Source: UMGS172 sp045592985 (GTDB lineage: Bacteria > Bacillota > Clostridia > Oscillospirales > Acutalibacteraceae). From it: a stretch of 22,299 bases of DNA. Positions 1 through 7,742 of the stretch are shown here, one piece after another. A program made the translations under genes and the position numbers. Under the pieces are notes generated by a model that was not told the DNA's origin, searched no databases, and saw only the letters and a list, made by a program, of their open reading frames with translations. Location: the NCBI GenBank assembly GCA_045592985.1, contig JAZNVU010000019.1, forward strand, positions 1 to 22,299, read 5' to 3'. Numbering within the stretch: position 1 is the first letter of the stretch; every line of letters starts with the position of its first letter.

Positions 1-1211
1 GTGATATCCTGACCGTTAAGGTTTACTCTGTAAGCACCGAGGTGCTGAGTAATACCGCCTGCCTCTGTTTCTGTAACTGATGTGTTCTTGATAGCGTCAA
101 GAAGTGATGTTTTACCGTGGTCAACGTGACCCATAACAACAACGATGGGGCTTCTGGGTTTGAGCGTCTCCTCGGTATCCTCCGAGATGTCCATAATTCT
201 TTCTTCAATGGTAACAACAACAGCACGCTGAATTTTGCAACCCATTTCGGTTACAACGATTTCGGCGGTATCGTAGTCGATGGTCTGGTTAACGGTGGCA
301 AGCATGCCGAGTTTCATAAGTTCTTTGATAACATCGGAAGCCGTCTTTTTCATAGCGGCGGCAAGTTCACCAACCGTAATTTCGTCACCAACCGTAACGG
401 TGATAGGGGTTTTCTTGATTTTTTCGAGTTGAAGTCTGCGGAGTTTATCAGCCTCGGTCTCGCGTTTTGCGCCCTGAGGACGGCGATAATCCTGCGATTT
501 CTGTTTAATTTTTTGTTTGCGCTGAACATTGTCGCCCTTCATTGCATTGGCAGGGGCAATGTTTTCATAGCGTTCGTTGTATTTGTCAATGTTGATGTTA
601 GAAGCGCGGGTATCAACCTTGCGAATTTCAACCGGTCCACGGTTGGGCGCTTCGCCCTTCTTTTCCTTTTTAGGTTGGGGAGGAATAAAAACAGGCTCCG
701 AAGCCTTTTTGTCTTCGGGTTTATTCTCAGGTTTAGCCTCTGCCTTTTTAGGCTCCTGCTTTTTAACCTTTTGCTCGTTTTCGGTTTTGGGAGCAGCTTT
801 CGTTGTGGCTTCAGGTTCAGACTTTTTCTCAACCTTGGGTTCAGCCGTCTTTTTGGGTTTTGGCTCATCTTTTACCTGGGGTTTGGGATTCTTTTTGGCC
901 TCTTCCGCCGCCTGAGCAGCCTTAAGTTGTTCCAGAATAGCCATCTGCTCCTGGAACTTGCGGTCTTTTTCTGCCTGCTTTACTGCGGCACGTTCGTCTC
1001 TTGCGTTTTTTCCTGCTGCAAAGTACTCATCAAAGTTTTTAACCTGGTGTGCGGCAGTTATATGGTCGAAAATAAGGTCAAATTCATAATCCTCAAGTGA
1101 GGTCTGGCTTTTCTTATCAACACCCAATTTTTCCTGCAAAAGAGTCATTATCTCCTTGCTGGAAATGTTGAAGTCTTTAGAAAGTTCATGAATTTTATAT
1201 TTTATCAGCAT
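1..1211 (-). CDS. infB: Translation initiation factor IF-2 (3' end outside window)
   Basis: IF-2 is the GTPase that brings initiator fMet-tRNA to the 30S subunit and promotes subunit joining. The frame opens at ATG 1211, just after a strong SD (AAAGGAGG), and stays open to the window edge, giving about 403 residues of the N-terminal part. Visible in order: an N-terminal IF2_N domain (about residues 1-50, MLIKYKIHELSKDF...), a long Lys/Glu/Pro/Ala-rich linker (about 65-270), a second IF2_N domain (about 275-335, TPITVTVGDEITVGELA), then the G domain with P-loop GHVDHGKT at residues 361-368. The SD lies just after ylxQ, so this is the last visible gene of the rimP-nusA operon. Identity is very secure; the gene is cut only by the window. 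Confidence 0.97.
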   Translation of the reverse strand, partial: MLIKYKIHELSKDFNISSKEIMTLLQEKLGVDKKSQTSLEDYEFDLIFDHITAAHQVKNFDEYFAAGKNARDERAAVKQAEKDRKFQEQMAILEQLKAAQAAEEAKKNPKPQVKDEPKPKKTAEPKVEKKSEPEATTKAAPKTENEQKVKKQEPKKAEAKPENKPEDKKASEPVFIPPQPKKEKKGEAPNRGPVEIRKVDTRASNINIDKYNERYENIAPANAMKGDNVQRKQKIKQKSQDYRRPQGAKRETEADKLRRLQLEKIKKTPITVTVGDEITVGELAAAMKKTASDVIKELMKLGMLATVNQTIDYDTAEIVVTEMGCKIQRAVVVTIEERIMDISEDTEETLKPRSPIVVVMGHVDHGKTSLLDAIKNTSVTETEAGGITQHLGAYRVNLNGQDI

Positions 1212-1226
1212 ACGTGTTATCCTCCT

Positions 1227-1544
1227 TTAGTTGGTGGTGCTGTCGAATGGGTCTTGTTTCATTATCGCATCGGCGAACCCCTGGTCCAAAATGGCGATTA
1301 TACCGCCTCTCACACCTATTGCCGCCGAAATTTCGTCGGTAGAATATTTTGTTCTTCCAACCGTTACTTTATCTTTGGCAAAAAACCTTATTTCTTTTTC
1401 GGATTTTGCCGAAATGTCACTTGCTACGATTATTAGTTTTGCCGTACCTCTTTGCAACGCATCTTTTGATGCCGCAAAACCGACGGCGATTTTTTTGGCT
1501 TTTCTGACAAGACCTAACCGCGATAATACGGGGTCAAAACTCAT
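1227..1544 (-). CDS. ylxQ: YlxQ, L7Ae-family RNA-binding protein
   Basis: This 105-residue protein belongs to the L7Ae/L30e/S12e/Gadd45 RNA-binding family and lies between ylxR and infB, the usual place of ylxQ in Firmicutes. The family signature is the N-terminal basic stretch RKAKKIAVGFAASKDAL followed by KLIIVASDIS. Family members bind kink-turn-like RNA, but the precise role of YlxQ is not settled. Its ATG overlaps the ylxR stop by four bases (ATGA), with AAGGAG upstream inside ylxR, so translational coupling is likely. Confidence 0.92.
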   Translation of the reverse strand: MSFDPVLSRLGLVRKAKKIAVGFAASKDALQRGTAKLIIVASDISAKSEKEIRFFAKDKVTVGRTKYSTDEISAAIGVRGGIIAILDQGFADAIMKQDPFDSTTN

Positions 1545-1804
1545 TCGTTATCCAGCTCCTTCAGTATTGCTTCACAAACGTTTTCGGGTATCTGCATCGA
1601 AAAAGCCTTTTCTAAACGGCGGGATTTTACCGCCTTTTTATAGCATTCGGCGTTATGACAAATGTATGCGCCGCGACCGTTGGCTTTTCCCGAACGGTCA
1701 AGACTAACAATGCCTTCGGGCGACTTTACAACACGAACAAGTTCTTTTTTCGGTTTCATTTCTCCACAGCCGGTGCACTGTCTTAACGGTTGCTTTTTAT
1801 TCAT
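1541..1804 (-). CDS. ylxR: YlxR/RnpM (DUF448) nucleic-acid-binding protein
   Basis: This 87-residue member of the YlxR (DUF448) family has been described as an RNase P modulator, RnpM, in Bacillus subtilis. Visible signatures are the N-terminal QCTGCGEMKPK with a CxxC pair, the family motif GRGAYIC and a further Cys (CHNAEC), followed by a basic segment KKAVKSRRLEKAF. The start is set by a perfect AAAGGAGGT at good spacing before ATG 1804. It lies directly after nusA and is coupled to ylxQ. The Cys residues could bind metal or be structural; the sequence alone does not say. Confidence 0.92.
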   Translation of the reverse strand: MNKKQPLRQCTGCGEMKPKKELVRVVKSPEGIVSLDRSGKANGRGAYICHNAECYKKAVKSRRLEKAFSMQIPENVCEAILKELDNE

Positions 1805-1825
1805 GAAGATACCTCCTTTTGCAAT

Positions 1826-2926
1826 TTACTGAATGTCGTCGTCCGACTCGCCGTAGAAACCGCTTTCGGGGTGGATGTCAATCTTCCAACCGGTAAGTTT
1901 AGCGGCAAGACGAACATTCTGTCCCTTGTTGCCGATTGCCAACGACAACTGACCGTCGGGAACGGTAACACGGCATGCCTTGGGGTCTTCGCTCTCGATA
2001 ACAACCGAGAGAACCTTAGCAGGGGACAAAGCCTCGGTGATGAAGGCTACGGGGTCGTCGGAGTATTTAACGATATCGATTTTCTCACCGCCGAGTTCTT
2101 CGACGATGCTGTTTACACGAACACCGCGTTGACCGATACAAGCACCAACGGCGTCAATTTCGCTGTTTGCTGACCAAACAGCCATCTTGGTACGGCTTCC
2201 TGCCTGACGTGAAATAGCCTTAATCTCAATAGTTCCGTCGTAAATTTCAGGGACTTCGGTTTCAAACAAACGTTTTACAAGGCCGGGATGTGTGCGGGAA
2301 ATCATGGCTCTGGGACCGCGGTCTTCGTTCTTAACATCAACGATATAAACCTTAATGTGGTCGCCTTCTTTAAGCACTTCGTCGGGAACCTGCTCAGATT
2401 TGGGCAAAACAGCGTCGCCACGGCCGATGGTAATGTTTGCGTTGCCGGTCTTGGGGTCGATACGCTGAACTATAGCGGTAACAAGTTCACGGTTGCGGCT
2501 CTGGAACTCTTCATAAGTCTGGCCACGTTCTGCCTCTTTAACACCCTGACGGATTACGTGCTTGGCGTTTTGTGCTACGATTCTGCCGAATTTCTTTGTT
2601 TCAAGAGGAATGTCTACAAACTCGCCAACCATAGCTGCTTTATCAACCTTAAGAGCGTCTTCCAAAAGCATCTGGGTGTATTCGTCTTCAACCTCGTTAA
2701 CAACGGTTTTGCGAACGTATACCTTGAAAATCTTGTTTTCTACATCCATTTCGCAGAAAACAACGTCTCTTCCGCCGTAATCTTTCTTAGCGGCGGTGAT
2801 AATAGCGTTTCTTATCTTGTCGGCAAGGTATTCCTCGGGGATACCGCTTTCCTCCGACATAAGTTTCAGTGCCTCAAAAAGTTCAACCGTCATATCAATT
2901 TCTTTTTCTTTTGTTTTTCTTGCCAT
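1826..2926 (-). CDS. nusA: Transcription termination/antitermination factor NusA
   Basis: NusA binds RNA polymerase and nascent RNA and modulates pausing, intrinsic termination and antitermination. The 366 residues match the short Gram-positive form, without the C-terminal acidic repeats of Escherichia coli NusA. Visible domains are the N-terminal polymerase-binding domain (about 1-125), S1 (about 135-205), KH1 with the loop CIGQRGVRV, and KH2 with AIGNKGQNVRLAAKLTGWK. SD GGAGGT precedes ATG 2926 by 8 bases. rimP lies 15 bases upstream and ylxR 21 bases downstream. The operon leader carries a hairpin that NusA itself could act on (see the leader feature). Confidence 0.97.
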   Translation of the reverse strand: MARKTKEKEIDMTVELFEALKLMSEESGIPEEYLADKIRNAIITAAKKDYGGRDVVFCEMDVENKIFKVYVRKTVVNEVEDEYTQMLLEDALKVDKAAMVGEFVDIPLETKKFGRIVAQNAKHVIRQGVKEAERGQTYEEFQSRNRELVTAIVQRIDPKTGNANITIGRGDAVLPKSEQVPDEVLKEGDHIKVYIVDVKNEDRGPRAMISRTHPGLVKRLFETEVPEIYDGTIEIKAISRQAGSRTKMAVWSANSEIDAVGACIGQRGVRVNSIVEELGGEKIDIVKYSDDPVAFITEALSPAKVLSVVIESEDPKACRVTVPDGQLSLAIGNKGQNVRLAAKLTGWKIDIHPESGFYGESDDDIQ

Positions 2927-2941
2927 TTTTCAATACCTCCA

Positions 2942-3400
2942 TTATTTGATGTCATCAAGACGAACATTAACAAGTTCATTTTTGGCAAAGTATATTTCGC
3001 CGTCTTCGGTTTCGACCTTAACACCGCCGTCATAAGACAGAAGTTTTCCGTTAAAGTCGCGCTTTCCGTCTTTAGGACGAATGAGTTTTACGAGAACGTC
3101 GGCACCGATATACTTTTCAAAGTGCCGGTCTTCGGATAACTCTCTCTCGAGACCGGGTGAGCAGACCTCTAAGTAGTAGCCGACGTTTATGGGGTCAGCT
3201 TCATCAATTATAGGGTCGATAAGGTGCGAAACTTCGGTGCAATCGTCAATGCAGATACCTTCATCTTTATCGATAAAAATGCGAAGATACCACGACGCGC
3301 CCTCTTTAACAAATTTTACATCCCACAAACAGTAGCCCAGTGCTTCAACAGGCTCTTTTATGAGTGCCGTCACCTTGGCGGCAGTAGGGTTAGTAGCCAA
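2942..3400 (-). CDS. rimP: Ribosome maturation factor RimP
   Basis: RimP assists maturation of the 30S subunit. The protein shows the two-domain RimP pattern: an N-terminal alpha/beta domain with YLRIFIDKDEGICIDDC and the hallmark YYLEVCSPGLERELS, then a C-terminal SH3-like domain. I place the start at TTG 3400 (152 residues, protein beginning with ATNPTAAKV). The sequence CGGAGGG lies 7 bases before that TTG but only 1 base before the in-frame ATG at 3406, and the further in-frame ATG at 3430 has no SD. The length from the TTG fits the family. It is the first gene of the operon. Product certain; start inferred. Confidence 0.93.
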   Translation of the reverse strand: MATNPTAAKVTALIKEPVEALGYCLWDVKFVKEGASWYLRIFIDKDEGICIDDCTEVSHLIDPIIDEADPINVGYYLEVCSPGLERELSEDRHFEKYIGADVLVKLIRPKDGKRDFNGKLLSYDGGVKVETEDGEIYFAKNELVNVRLDDIK

Positions 3401-3432
3401 AAACATCCCTCCGTAACATTTTCTGTCCATAC

Positions 3433-3468
3433 AAAAAGTAAAGAGCGGGTCGCCCCACTCTCCTTACT
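3433..3468 (-). terminator. Attenuator-like hairpin in the rimP-nusA leader
   Basis: On the minus strand the leader forms a near-perfect stem: AGTAAGGAGAG and GGGG on the 5' side pair with CCCGCTCTTTACT on the 3' side, with one mismatch and one bulge, and it is followed at once by TTTTTG. It lies only about 15-20 bases after the predicted transcription start and ahead of the rimP SD. It could alternatively end readthrough from the upstream acyltransferase-like gene, but the promoter lies between them, so it belongs to the operon leader. A short U-tract is what a NusA-dependent terminator would be expected to have; that role is inference. Confidence 0.65.
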
Positions 3469-3486
3469 TTTCTAATCTACGTGTGA

Positions 3487-3515
3487 ATTATAACACATTA
3501 TTATATATTTGTCAA
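3487..3515 (-). promoter_or_regulatory. Consensus sigma-A promoter of the rimP-nusA operon
   Basis: On the minus strand, TTGACA (3515-3510), a 17-base spacer and TATAAT (3492-3487) match the housekeeping consensus at every position. It lies between the acyltransferase-like gene and rimP and would start transcription near 3480. Confidence 0.9.
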
Positions 3516-3524
3516 GTACCTGCC

Positions 3525-4379
3525 TTATTTTGTGCGATACTTACACTCACGTTCGACCTTTTCGGGTGCTGTTTCGAGCAATGACGGGTCAGAAAGGTAT
3601 TTATTGAACTTTCTGAAAGCCAAAGCATAATAACTGCCTGAGCAGATACGTTCATCCATTACAACGCCGAACGGCATACATCTTTCAAAATAAATTTCGT
3701 CGTTTTTATCTCTTTTGGGTACCTCGCGGGTGTTACCCATGGTGATAAGCACGCTGGTGGTACCGAAGTTATAAATGTGATGGTAAATATGATTTGTTCT
3801 GATACTTGCGAGATTCGAAATGGTCATGCTGGCGTGGAAAGGACTTGCGTCGATAATCGAACGCGGAAGCAGACCGAATTTGTCAAGTGCTTTAAAAACA
3901 ATGACACCGATGCGCAAAAGACCGGGAATACTGAGCAACACGTTTACAAGTTTGTCGGTGCTGTTGACTCCGTCAACTTCACGGTTTTTTTCTATGTATT
4001 CGTTCATTTTGCGTTCAACATCAAAAATGGTGTCGGCAGGGTCGAGTTTTACCTTTGACATGGTGCCGTTGTCCATCTGACCGCTTTTAAGAACGACCAT
4101 ACCTACGGCAAGTTCATTTCTTGCATAAACCGTTTTGTTTACAACAAAGCGATTGAGTTGCGGAAACTCGCCGACTATACGTGCATATGCCGCAAGTATA
4201 ACACTCAAGTGGCTGAGTCTCACGCCTTCTTTTCTTTTTGCGTTAAGATAGTTTTGAATAGGTTCTGTGGGAATATCCAGTGTTATCATATTCATAGCAT
4301 CATTGCGGTGAGGCATGATGTGAGATATAACTGCATATTCGCCGCTTTCTACTTTTACTCTTTTTCCGTCTCTCCTCAT
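3525..4379 (-). CDS. Stand-alone E2/CAT-fold acyltransferase-like protein without catalytic His
   Basis: The 284 residues resemble the catalytic domain of 2-oxoacid dehydrogenase E2 and chloramphenicol acetyltransferase. Matching features are the HASMTISNLASI strand near residues 182-193, corresponding to the (T/S)x(T/S)xSNLG segment of E2, and the C-terminal MPFGVVMDERICSGSYYA near 235-251, which aligns with the HHxxxDG/DHRxxDG active-site segment. There is no lipoyl or peripheral-subunit-binding domain, and no E1 or E3 gene nearby. At the active-site position the sequence is D-E-R-I-C-S-G (242-248): Glu replaces the catalytic His and Ser the conserved Asp. It is therefore probably not an ordinary acyltransferase. 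The SD is a G-rich run (GGGGG) 7-8 bases before ATG 4379. Confidence 0.78.
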   Translation of the reverse strand: MRRDGKRVKVESGEYAVISHIMPHRNDAMNMITLDIPTEPIQNYLNAKRKEGVRLSHLSVILAAYARIVGEFPQLNRFVVNKTVYARNELAVGMVVLKSGQMDNGTMSKVKLDPADTIFDVERKMNEYIEKNREVDGVNSTDKLVNVLLSIPGLLRIGVIVFKALDKFGLLPRSIIDASPFHASMTISNLASIRTNHIYHHIYNFGTTSVLITMGNTREVPKRDKNDEIYFERCMPFGVVMDERICSGSYYALAFRKFNKYLSDPSLLETAPEKVERECKYRTK

Positions 4380-4465
4380 AAATTACCCCCAAAACAAATT
4401 GCGAATCAATCACATCGCATTATAACAATAACATTTTTTCGCCAAATAGTCAAACCGAAATTTAA

Positions 4466-5751
4466 TCAGCCAACCCAATCCTGCCATCCTTCGTCCGAAT
4501 CATCGATATCCGGATGTGTGCCGTCTTCACCGAAAATATCACTGTTTCCGGCAAGATATTGGTTGAGTTTTGCAAGGTCGGTTGCGGTGACAACACCGTC
4601 ACCGTCCAAATCTCCTGCGCCGAGGTTGAGGTTGCTGAAATCATAACGGTTCCAGTCTGCAAGATATCTTGCCATTGCAGCCAAGTCGAGCATGTCGACC
4701 GCGCCGTCGTTACTTATATCACCCATACGGGTGTTGGTTTTATAAATAAACATGTCTTTATCGTCATACTGGTATACATGGACGTAGTCGTTAATGTAAC
4801 TGTTGGAGACAAGCCATTCCTCGGCATGGTCGTCGACGATATAACCGCGGCTTTCAAATCCTAAAGCCATACTAAGTCTGAGGTAAATAGGCATTGAAAA
4901 AGCATCAATACAACAGTCTTTTTCAAATTGAGCATCGGCAGCGGTGGATTTTACGACGTAGTTTTCGGTTGCGTAATACTGTGTTCTGTAAACCTCACCG
5001 TCACAGATGAAACTTACCTTTTCCTCGTCCCACTCATAGCCGAAGGTATGGAAGTCAAGCGAAAAGCCTCTTGCATCCGAGAAACGGTCATTGCGCACAT
5101 GATAATGCTGTCTTGTAGTTCCGTATCCGTTGTCAACATAAAATTGTTTACCTGAATTTCAACAATGTAAGAACGATTGTAAAGTGGAGTTATGATGCGG
5201 AACAGGTTTAAGACATAGCCGATGTTTTGACCGCTTATAGTGACGGTGTTGGAAGCTGCTTTGTCGACATTTACATAGGTCGTGGTTTCGTCCATGGGCG
5301 AGCAATACATTTTGCTTTCCACAAAATACTCAACCGCAGCCTCGGTAGCCCGGTCGGTAACACCTGCTATGACGACGTTGCCGTTATTTGCGCAGATAAT
5401 ATAATCGTTATCGGTCTTGCCACCGTTATCACAGAGCAACTGCAAAGCGGTTTTAACACTGTCGCGGTCGGCATTGCCTATAATAATTTCAGCTCCGTCG
5501 GTAGTTTGGGTATCTTCAACGCAAACGGGAGAAACACCAAACCTGCCGTTTAATGCCGACAGAAGTTTGCCCGAAAGTTCGGTGCCCCAAACTGCATCGG
5601 CAGGGCGTATAATGGAATAACCGTCTTTCGAAAAATCGAAAACATCCTCGGTGTTCACAGAGTTAGCACACGCGCCGACCGAAACGATTAACACGACGGA
5701 CAAAAGAAACGCCAAAATAGTTCTTAAAATTTTTATTCCATTATTCTCCAA
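4466..5751 (-). pseudogene. Decayed dockerin-containing lipoprotein with GH16-like segment
   Basis: Two minus-strand frames join into one broken gene. The upstream frame (to 5014) begins with a signal segment ending in a lipobox (VSVGAC) and then a GH20_N-like domain with EIIIGNADRDS and GNVVIAGVTDRATEAA. The second frame, open from 5158 to 4466, carries a GH16-like segment (DFHTFGYEWDEEKVSFICDG) and a C-terminal type I dockerin with two calcium-loop repeats (GDISNDGAVDMLDLAAMARY and GDLDGDGVVTATDLAKLNQY). The frame shift falls between about 5158 and 5098. No E-x-D-x-(x)-E motif of GH16 is readable in any frame across the junction, so the catalytic core seems to be missing as well. The start is also unclear: the only SD-like site (TTTGGAG) faces an ATG that meets a stop two codons later. 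The left boundary is therefore approximate. Confidence 0.72.
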
Positions 5752-5770
5752 ACCAGAGTTATATATAGAC

Positions 5771-5799
5771 ATGATACCATTAAGTGTAGAAAAACGCAA
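5771..5799 (-). promoter_or_regulatory. Probable extended -10 promoter of the GH16/dockerin pseudogene
   Basis: On the minus strand, TGG-TATCAT (5779-5771) forms an extended -10 box. TTGCGT lies 17 bases upstream as a poor -35 box. Transcription would start near 5764, just ahead of the decayed lipoprotein gene. The -35 box overlaps the hairpin behind the C39-like gene. Confidence 0.4.
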
Positions 5800-5809
5800 G
5801 GTTTTTCTA
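5787..5809 (-). terminator. Inverted repeat at the end of the C39-like gene
   Basis: TAGAAAAAC (5787-5795) and GTTTTTCTA (5801-5809) are perfect 9-base arms around a 5-base loop, overlapping the stop codon of the C39-like gene. On the minus strand the 3' arm supplies a T-run. The stem is AT-rich and weak, so it is only a candidate terminator. Confidence 0.4.
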
Positions 5810-6187
5810 ATTTTGGGTTGGGTTTTCGACGATTTTCCAAAAATAGCGACGGTTGGATTTTGGAAAATCGTCCATCACGCCGTGTTCGGGGTCGTAAAAC
5901 AGACCTTTAAAATATAAAGACCAATGCCAACAACGGGGAGTTTCAAGACTTAAAACACAAATATCGGGGAGGTCGTGTTTGGAAACAACTGCAATTCGTT
6001 CATGTTTTATTTCAATGCCGTTAGCCTCTAAACATCGGAACATATCTTTAAGAGTGGTTTCTTGCTCGGTGCCAACCTCGTCGATGATTTCTTTAACCGT
6101 TTTACCTGTCAGCATGGCTAAAACCGCCTGACCGCATTGTAGGTCAGTGGGTTCTTTTATATACGTCACGTTTTTTACAAGTGGCAT
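5807..6187 (-). CDS. C39-like papain-fold cysteine peptidase, small, cytoplasmic
   Basis: The 126-residue protein shows the layout of bacteriocin-processing-like C39 peptidases. QCGQAVLAML places the oxyanion Gln at 17 and the nucleophile Cys at 18, CWHWSLYFKG places His at 88, and LFYDPEHG places Asp at 99. There is no signal peptide and no membrane or ABC domain, unlike bacteriocin exporters, so it is a stand-alone cytoplasmic protein. The start ATG 6187 is set by GAGG 8 bases upstream, which overlaps the last codons of the decayed glycosidase reading frame, suggesting former translational coupling. All three catalytic residues are kept while both neighbours have decayed. Substrate unknown. 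Confidence 0.75.
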   Translation of the reverse strand: MPLVKNVTYIKEPTDLQCGQAVLAMLTGKTVKEIIDEVGTEQETTLKDMFRCLEANGIEIKHERIAVVSKHDLPDICVLSLETPRCWHWSLYFKGLFYDPEHGVMDDFPKSNRRYFWKIVENPTQN

Positions 6188-6190
6188 AGT

Positions 6191-7215
6191 TTATTCCTCT
6201 ATCATTATTTCTTTTGCCTTAAATATTGTGCCGTCAAAGGTGATATCGTGTTCTGAAAATTGACTGTAACGGCAGTGCCGTCGGAAAAGGTTGTTTTTTG
6301 TAAATTGCGGTCGGGTGTTAAATATTCAAAGTTTTCCATAGTTTCAAATCTCAGTTTTTTTGCCAAAGGAGAAGTTTTTTGTAGGATTTAAAAATACTGT
6401 TTTTAAGTTCGTTCCAATTATCGACCGAGAAACTGTAAATTTCGGGATTCCCGTATAGAGCGCAGAAACAGTCACGCAAATCCATAAGATCAGGACAGCC
6501 AAACATCACAAGCACCCAAAAACCGTTCGGTTTCGGGCAATTTCTTAACCTTTTCGGTAAACGGCACCACAAAACCCTTCTCTTTGGCTATTTCGCGGTA
6601 GGCGCGTCCCAATTTGCCAACACCACCATCATGACCGAAAATGTAACGGATTTCCCTTGTGTAACCCCATTTGCTTTTTTCGGGTAACCAGGCCATTTGT
6701 GAACGTATAAAACCGTCAACTCGGTCATTCAAAACAACACCGTCTGCGGTGGTCATGTTGGCGCACAAAACCCATGAATCGTCACTTTTGTGCAACCCCA
6801 AAAGACCCATACTAAGATGTGCGCCGCCTGCCATGTTGAGTCTTGCGGGGAGAGGAAAGTCCAAATCGTCTGCAGGAACCGAAAGTCCTTCGCAAATAGG
6901 GTACAAATAACTGTCACCTTTGTTTCCCTTGATGGCGGACGGAAAACAGAATTCGCCCGAAAACTCTCCGTTTCCGTTTATGTAAAGTCTGATTTCGGTG
7001 CTTGATACTATTCCTGCCGAGCAGTTTGCCGACACGCCATCGCTTCTTGTGACGGTGAAAGACAAAACATTGTTATCCGATTTTGCATCACCCACCGAAT
7101 AACCGTCGCGCAGTGGAAACTGTTCAAACAAAAGACCGATACTGCCGTCGGTAACCGACAGCGCACCGGTCTGCTCATTTAAATTAAGTGTAAGGTTTTT
7201 GTCACTCAAGTTCAT
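6191..7215 (-). pseudogene. Decayed GH101/GH129-like glycoside hydrolase
   Basis: The frame begins at ATG 7215, with AGGGG about 9 bases upstream and the last 14 bases of tadA overlapped. It runs about 240 residues as a beta-sandwich-like N-terminal region followed by GRAYREIAKEKG and PETERFLGACDVWL, a pattern I associate with the start of the barrel in GH129/GH101-related enzymes, then stops at 6490. Recognisable pieces continue in other frames: YGNPEIYSFSVDNWNELKN (up to 6351), then MENFEYLTPDRN, TTFSDGTAVTVNF and, after another shift, FDGTIFKAKEIMIEE ending at TAA 6191. There are at least three frame changes, one near a run of seven A at about 6357-6363, and most of the catalytic barrel is gone. 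Decay is clear; the family is less certain. Confidence 0.68.
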
Positions 7216-7669
7216 GTTGTTCAACCCCTGATTTTCGGATTTTTTTGAAAAATTCAGACAAAAGTTCGGAGCAGGCTTGCTCTTCAATACCTGCCCAAAC
7301 CTCGGTACTTTGCCCGAAGTTTTGGGAAAACATATTGGTGACCGAGTCGCAGGCACCCATCACCGGGTCAAATGCACCGTAGACAAGTTTGCTTATGCGA
7401 GCGTTAATTATTGCTCCTGCACACATAGGACAAGGTTCAAGCGTCACGTACAATTCGCAACCGTCGAGTCGCCATGTGCCAAGTTGTTGGCATGCGGCGT
7501 TTATTGCCTCAATTTCGGCATGACCCAAAACGCTCGATTTTTGTTCGCGGCAGTTCTTACCTCGCGCTATTATTTTGCCGTCTTTGACAATAACGGCACC
7601 CACGGGGACTTCACCCTCCAGACCTGCATCTTTTGCAAGACGCAAAGCCTCAAGCATAAATATGTTCAT
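7202..7669 (-). CDS. tadA: tRNA-specific adenosine deaminase TadA
   Basis: TadA converts adenosine-34 of tRNA-Arg(ACG) to inosine. The deaminase signatures are complete: HAE (His50, catalytic Glu52) and PCPMC (Cys80, Cys83), which bind the zinc. The N-terminus from ATG 7669 (MNIFMLEALRLAKDAG) matches the usual TadA start and gives 155 residues, within the family range. The SD before this ATG is poor (TTGGG). A TATAAT lies about 19 bases upstream of the start without a good -35 box, so the start is chosen by family fit. The gene overlaps the downstream decayed glycosidase by 14 bases and lies 73 bases after the CPBP protease gene. Confidence 0.93.
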   Translation of the reverse strand: MNIFMLEALRLAKDAGLEGEVPVGAVIVKDGKIIARGKNCREQKSSVLGHAEIEAINAACQQLGTWRLDGCELYVTLEPCPMCAGAIINARISKLVYGAFDPVMGACDSVTNMFSQNFGQSTEVWAGIEEQACSELLSEFFKKIRKSGVEQHELE

Positions 7670-7742
7670 GTTACCCAATTCGATTATATATCCTTTCTTC
7701 ACCCGAAACCATTGGTAAATGCTACTTTTATATGGATGTTTT

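Noticed and set aside
117..1100. Long plus-strand open frame of 327 codons opposite infB
   Set aside because: It is the complement of the Lys/Glu-rich infB linker, giving Phe/Leu-rich nonsense; infB has a strong SD, IF2_N domains and a P-loop.
2288..3139. Plus-strand open frame of 283 codons across nusA and rimP
   Set aside because: It spans two well-identified genes on the other strand and has no recognisable domain or SD.
5098..5158. Programmed frameshift joining the two halves of the dockerin gene
   Set aside because: No convincing slippery heptamer with a downstream structure was found; the catalytic motif is missing and the start is also faulty, so decay explains it better.
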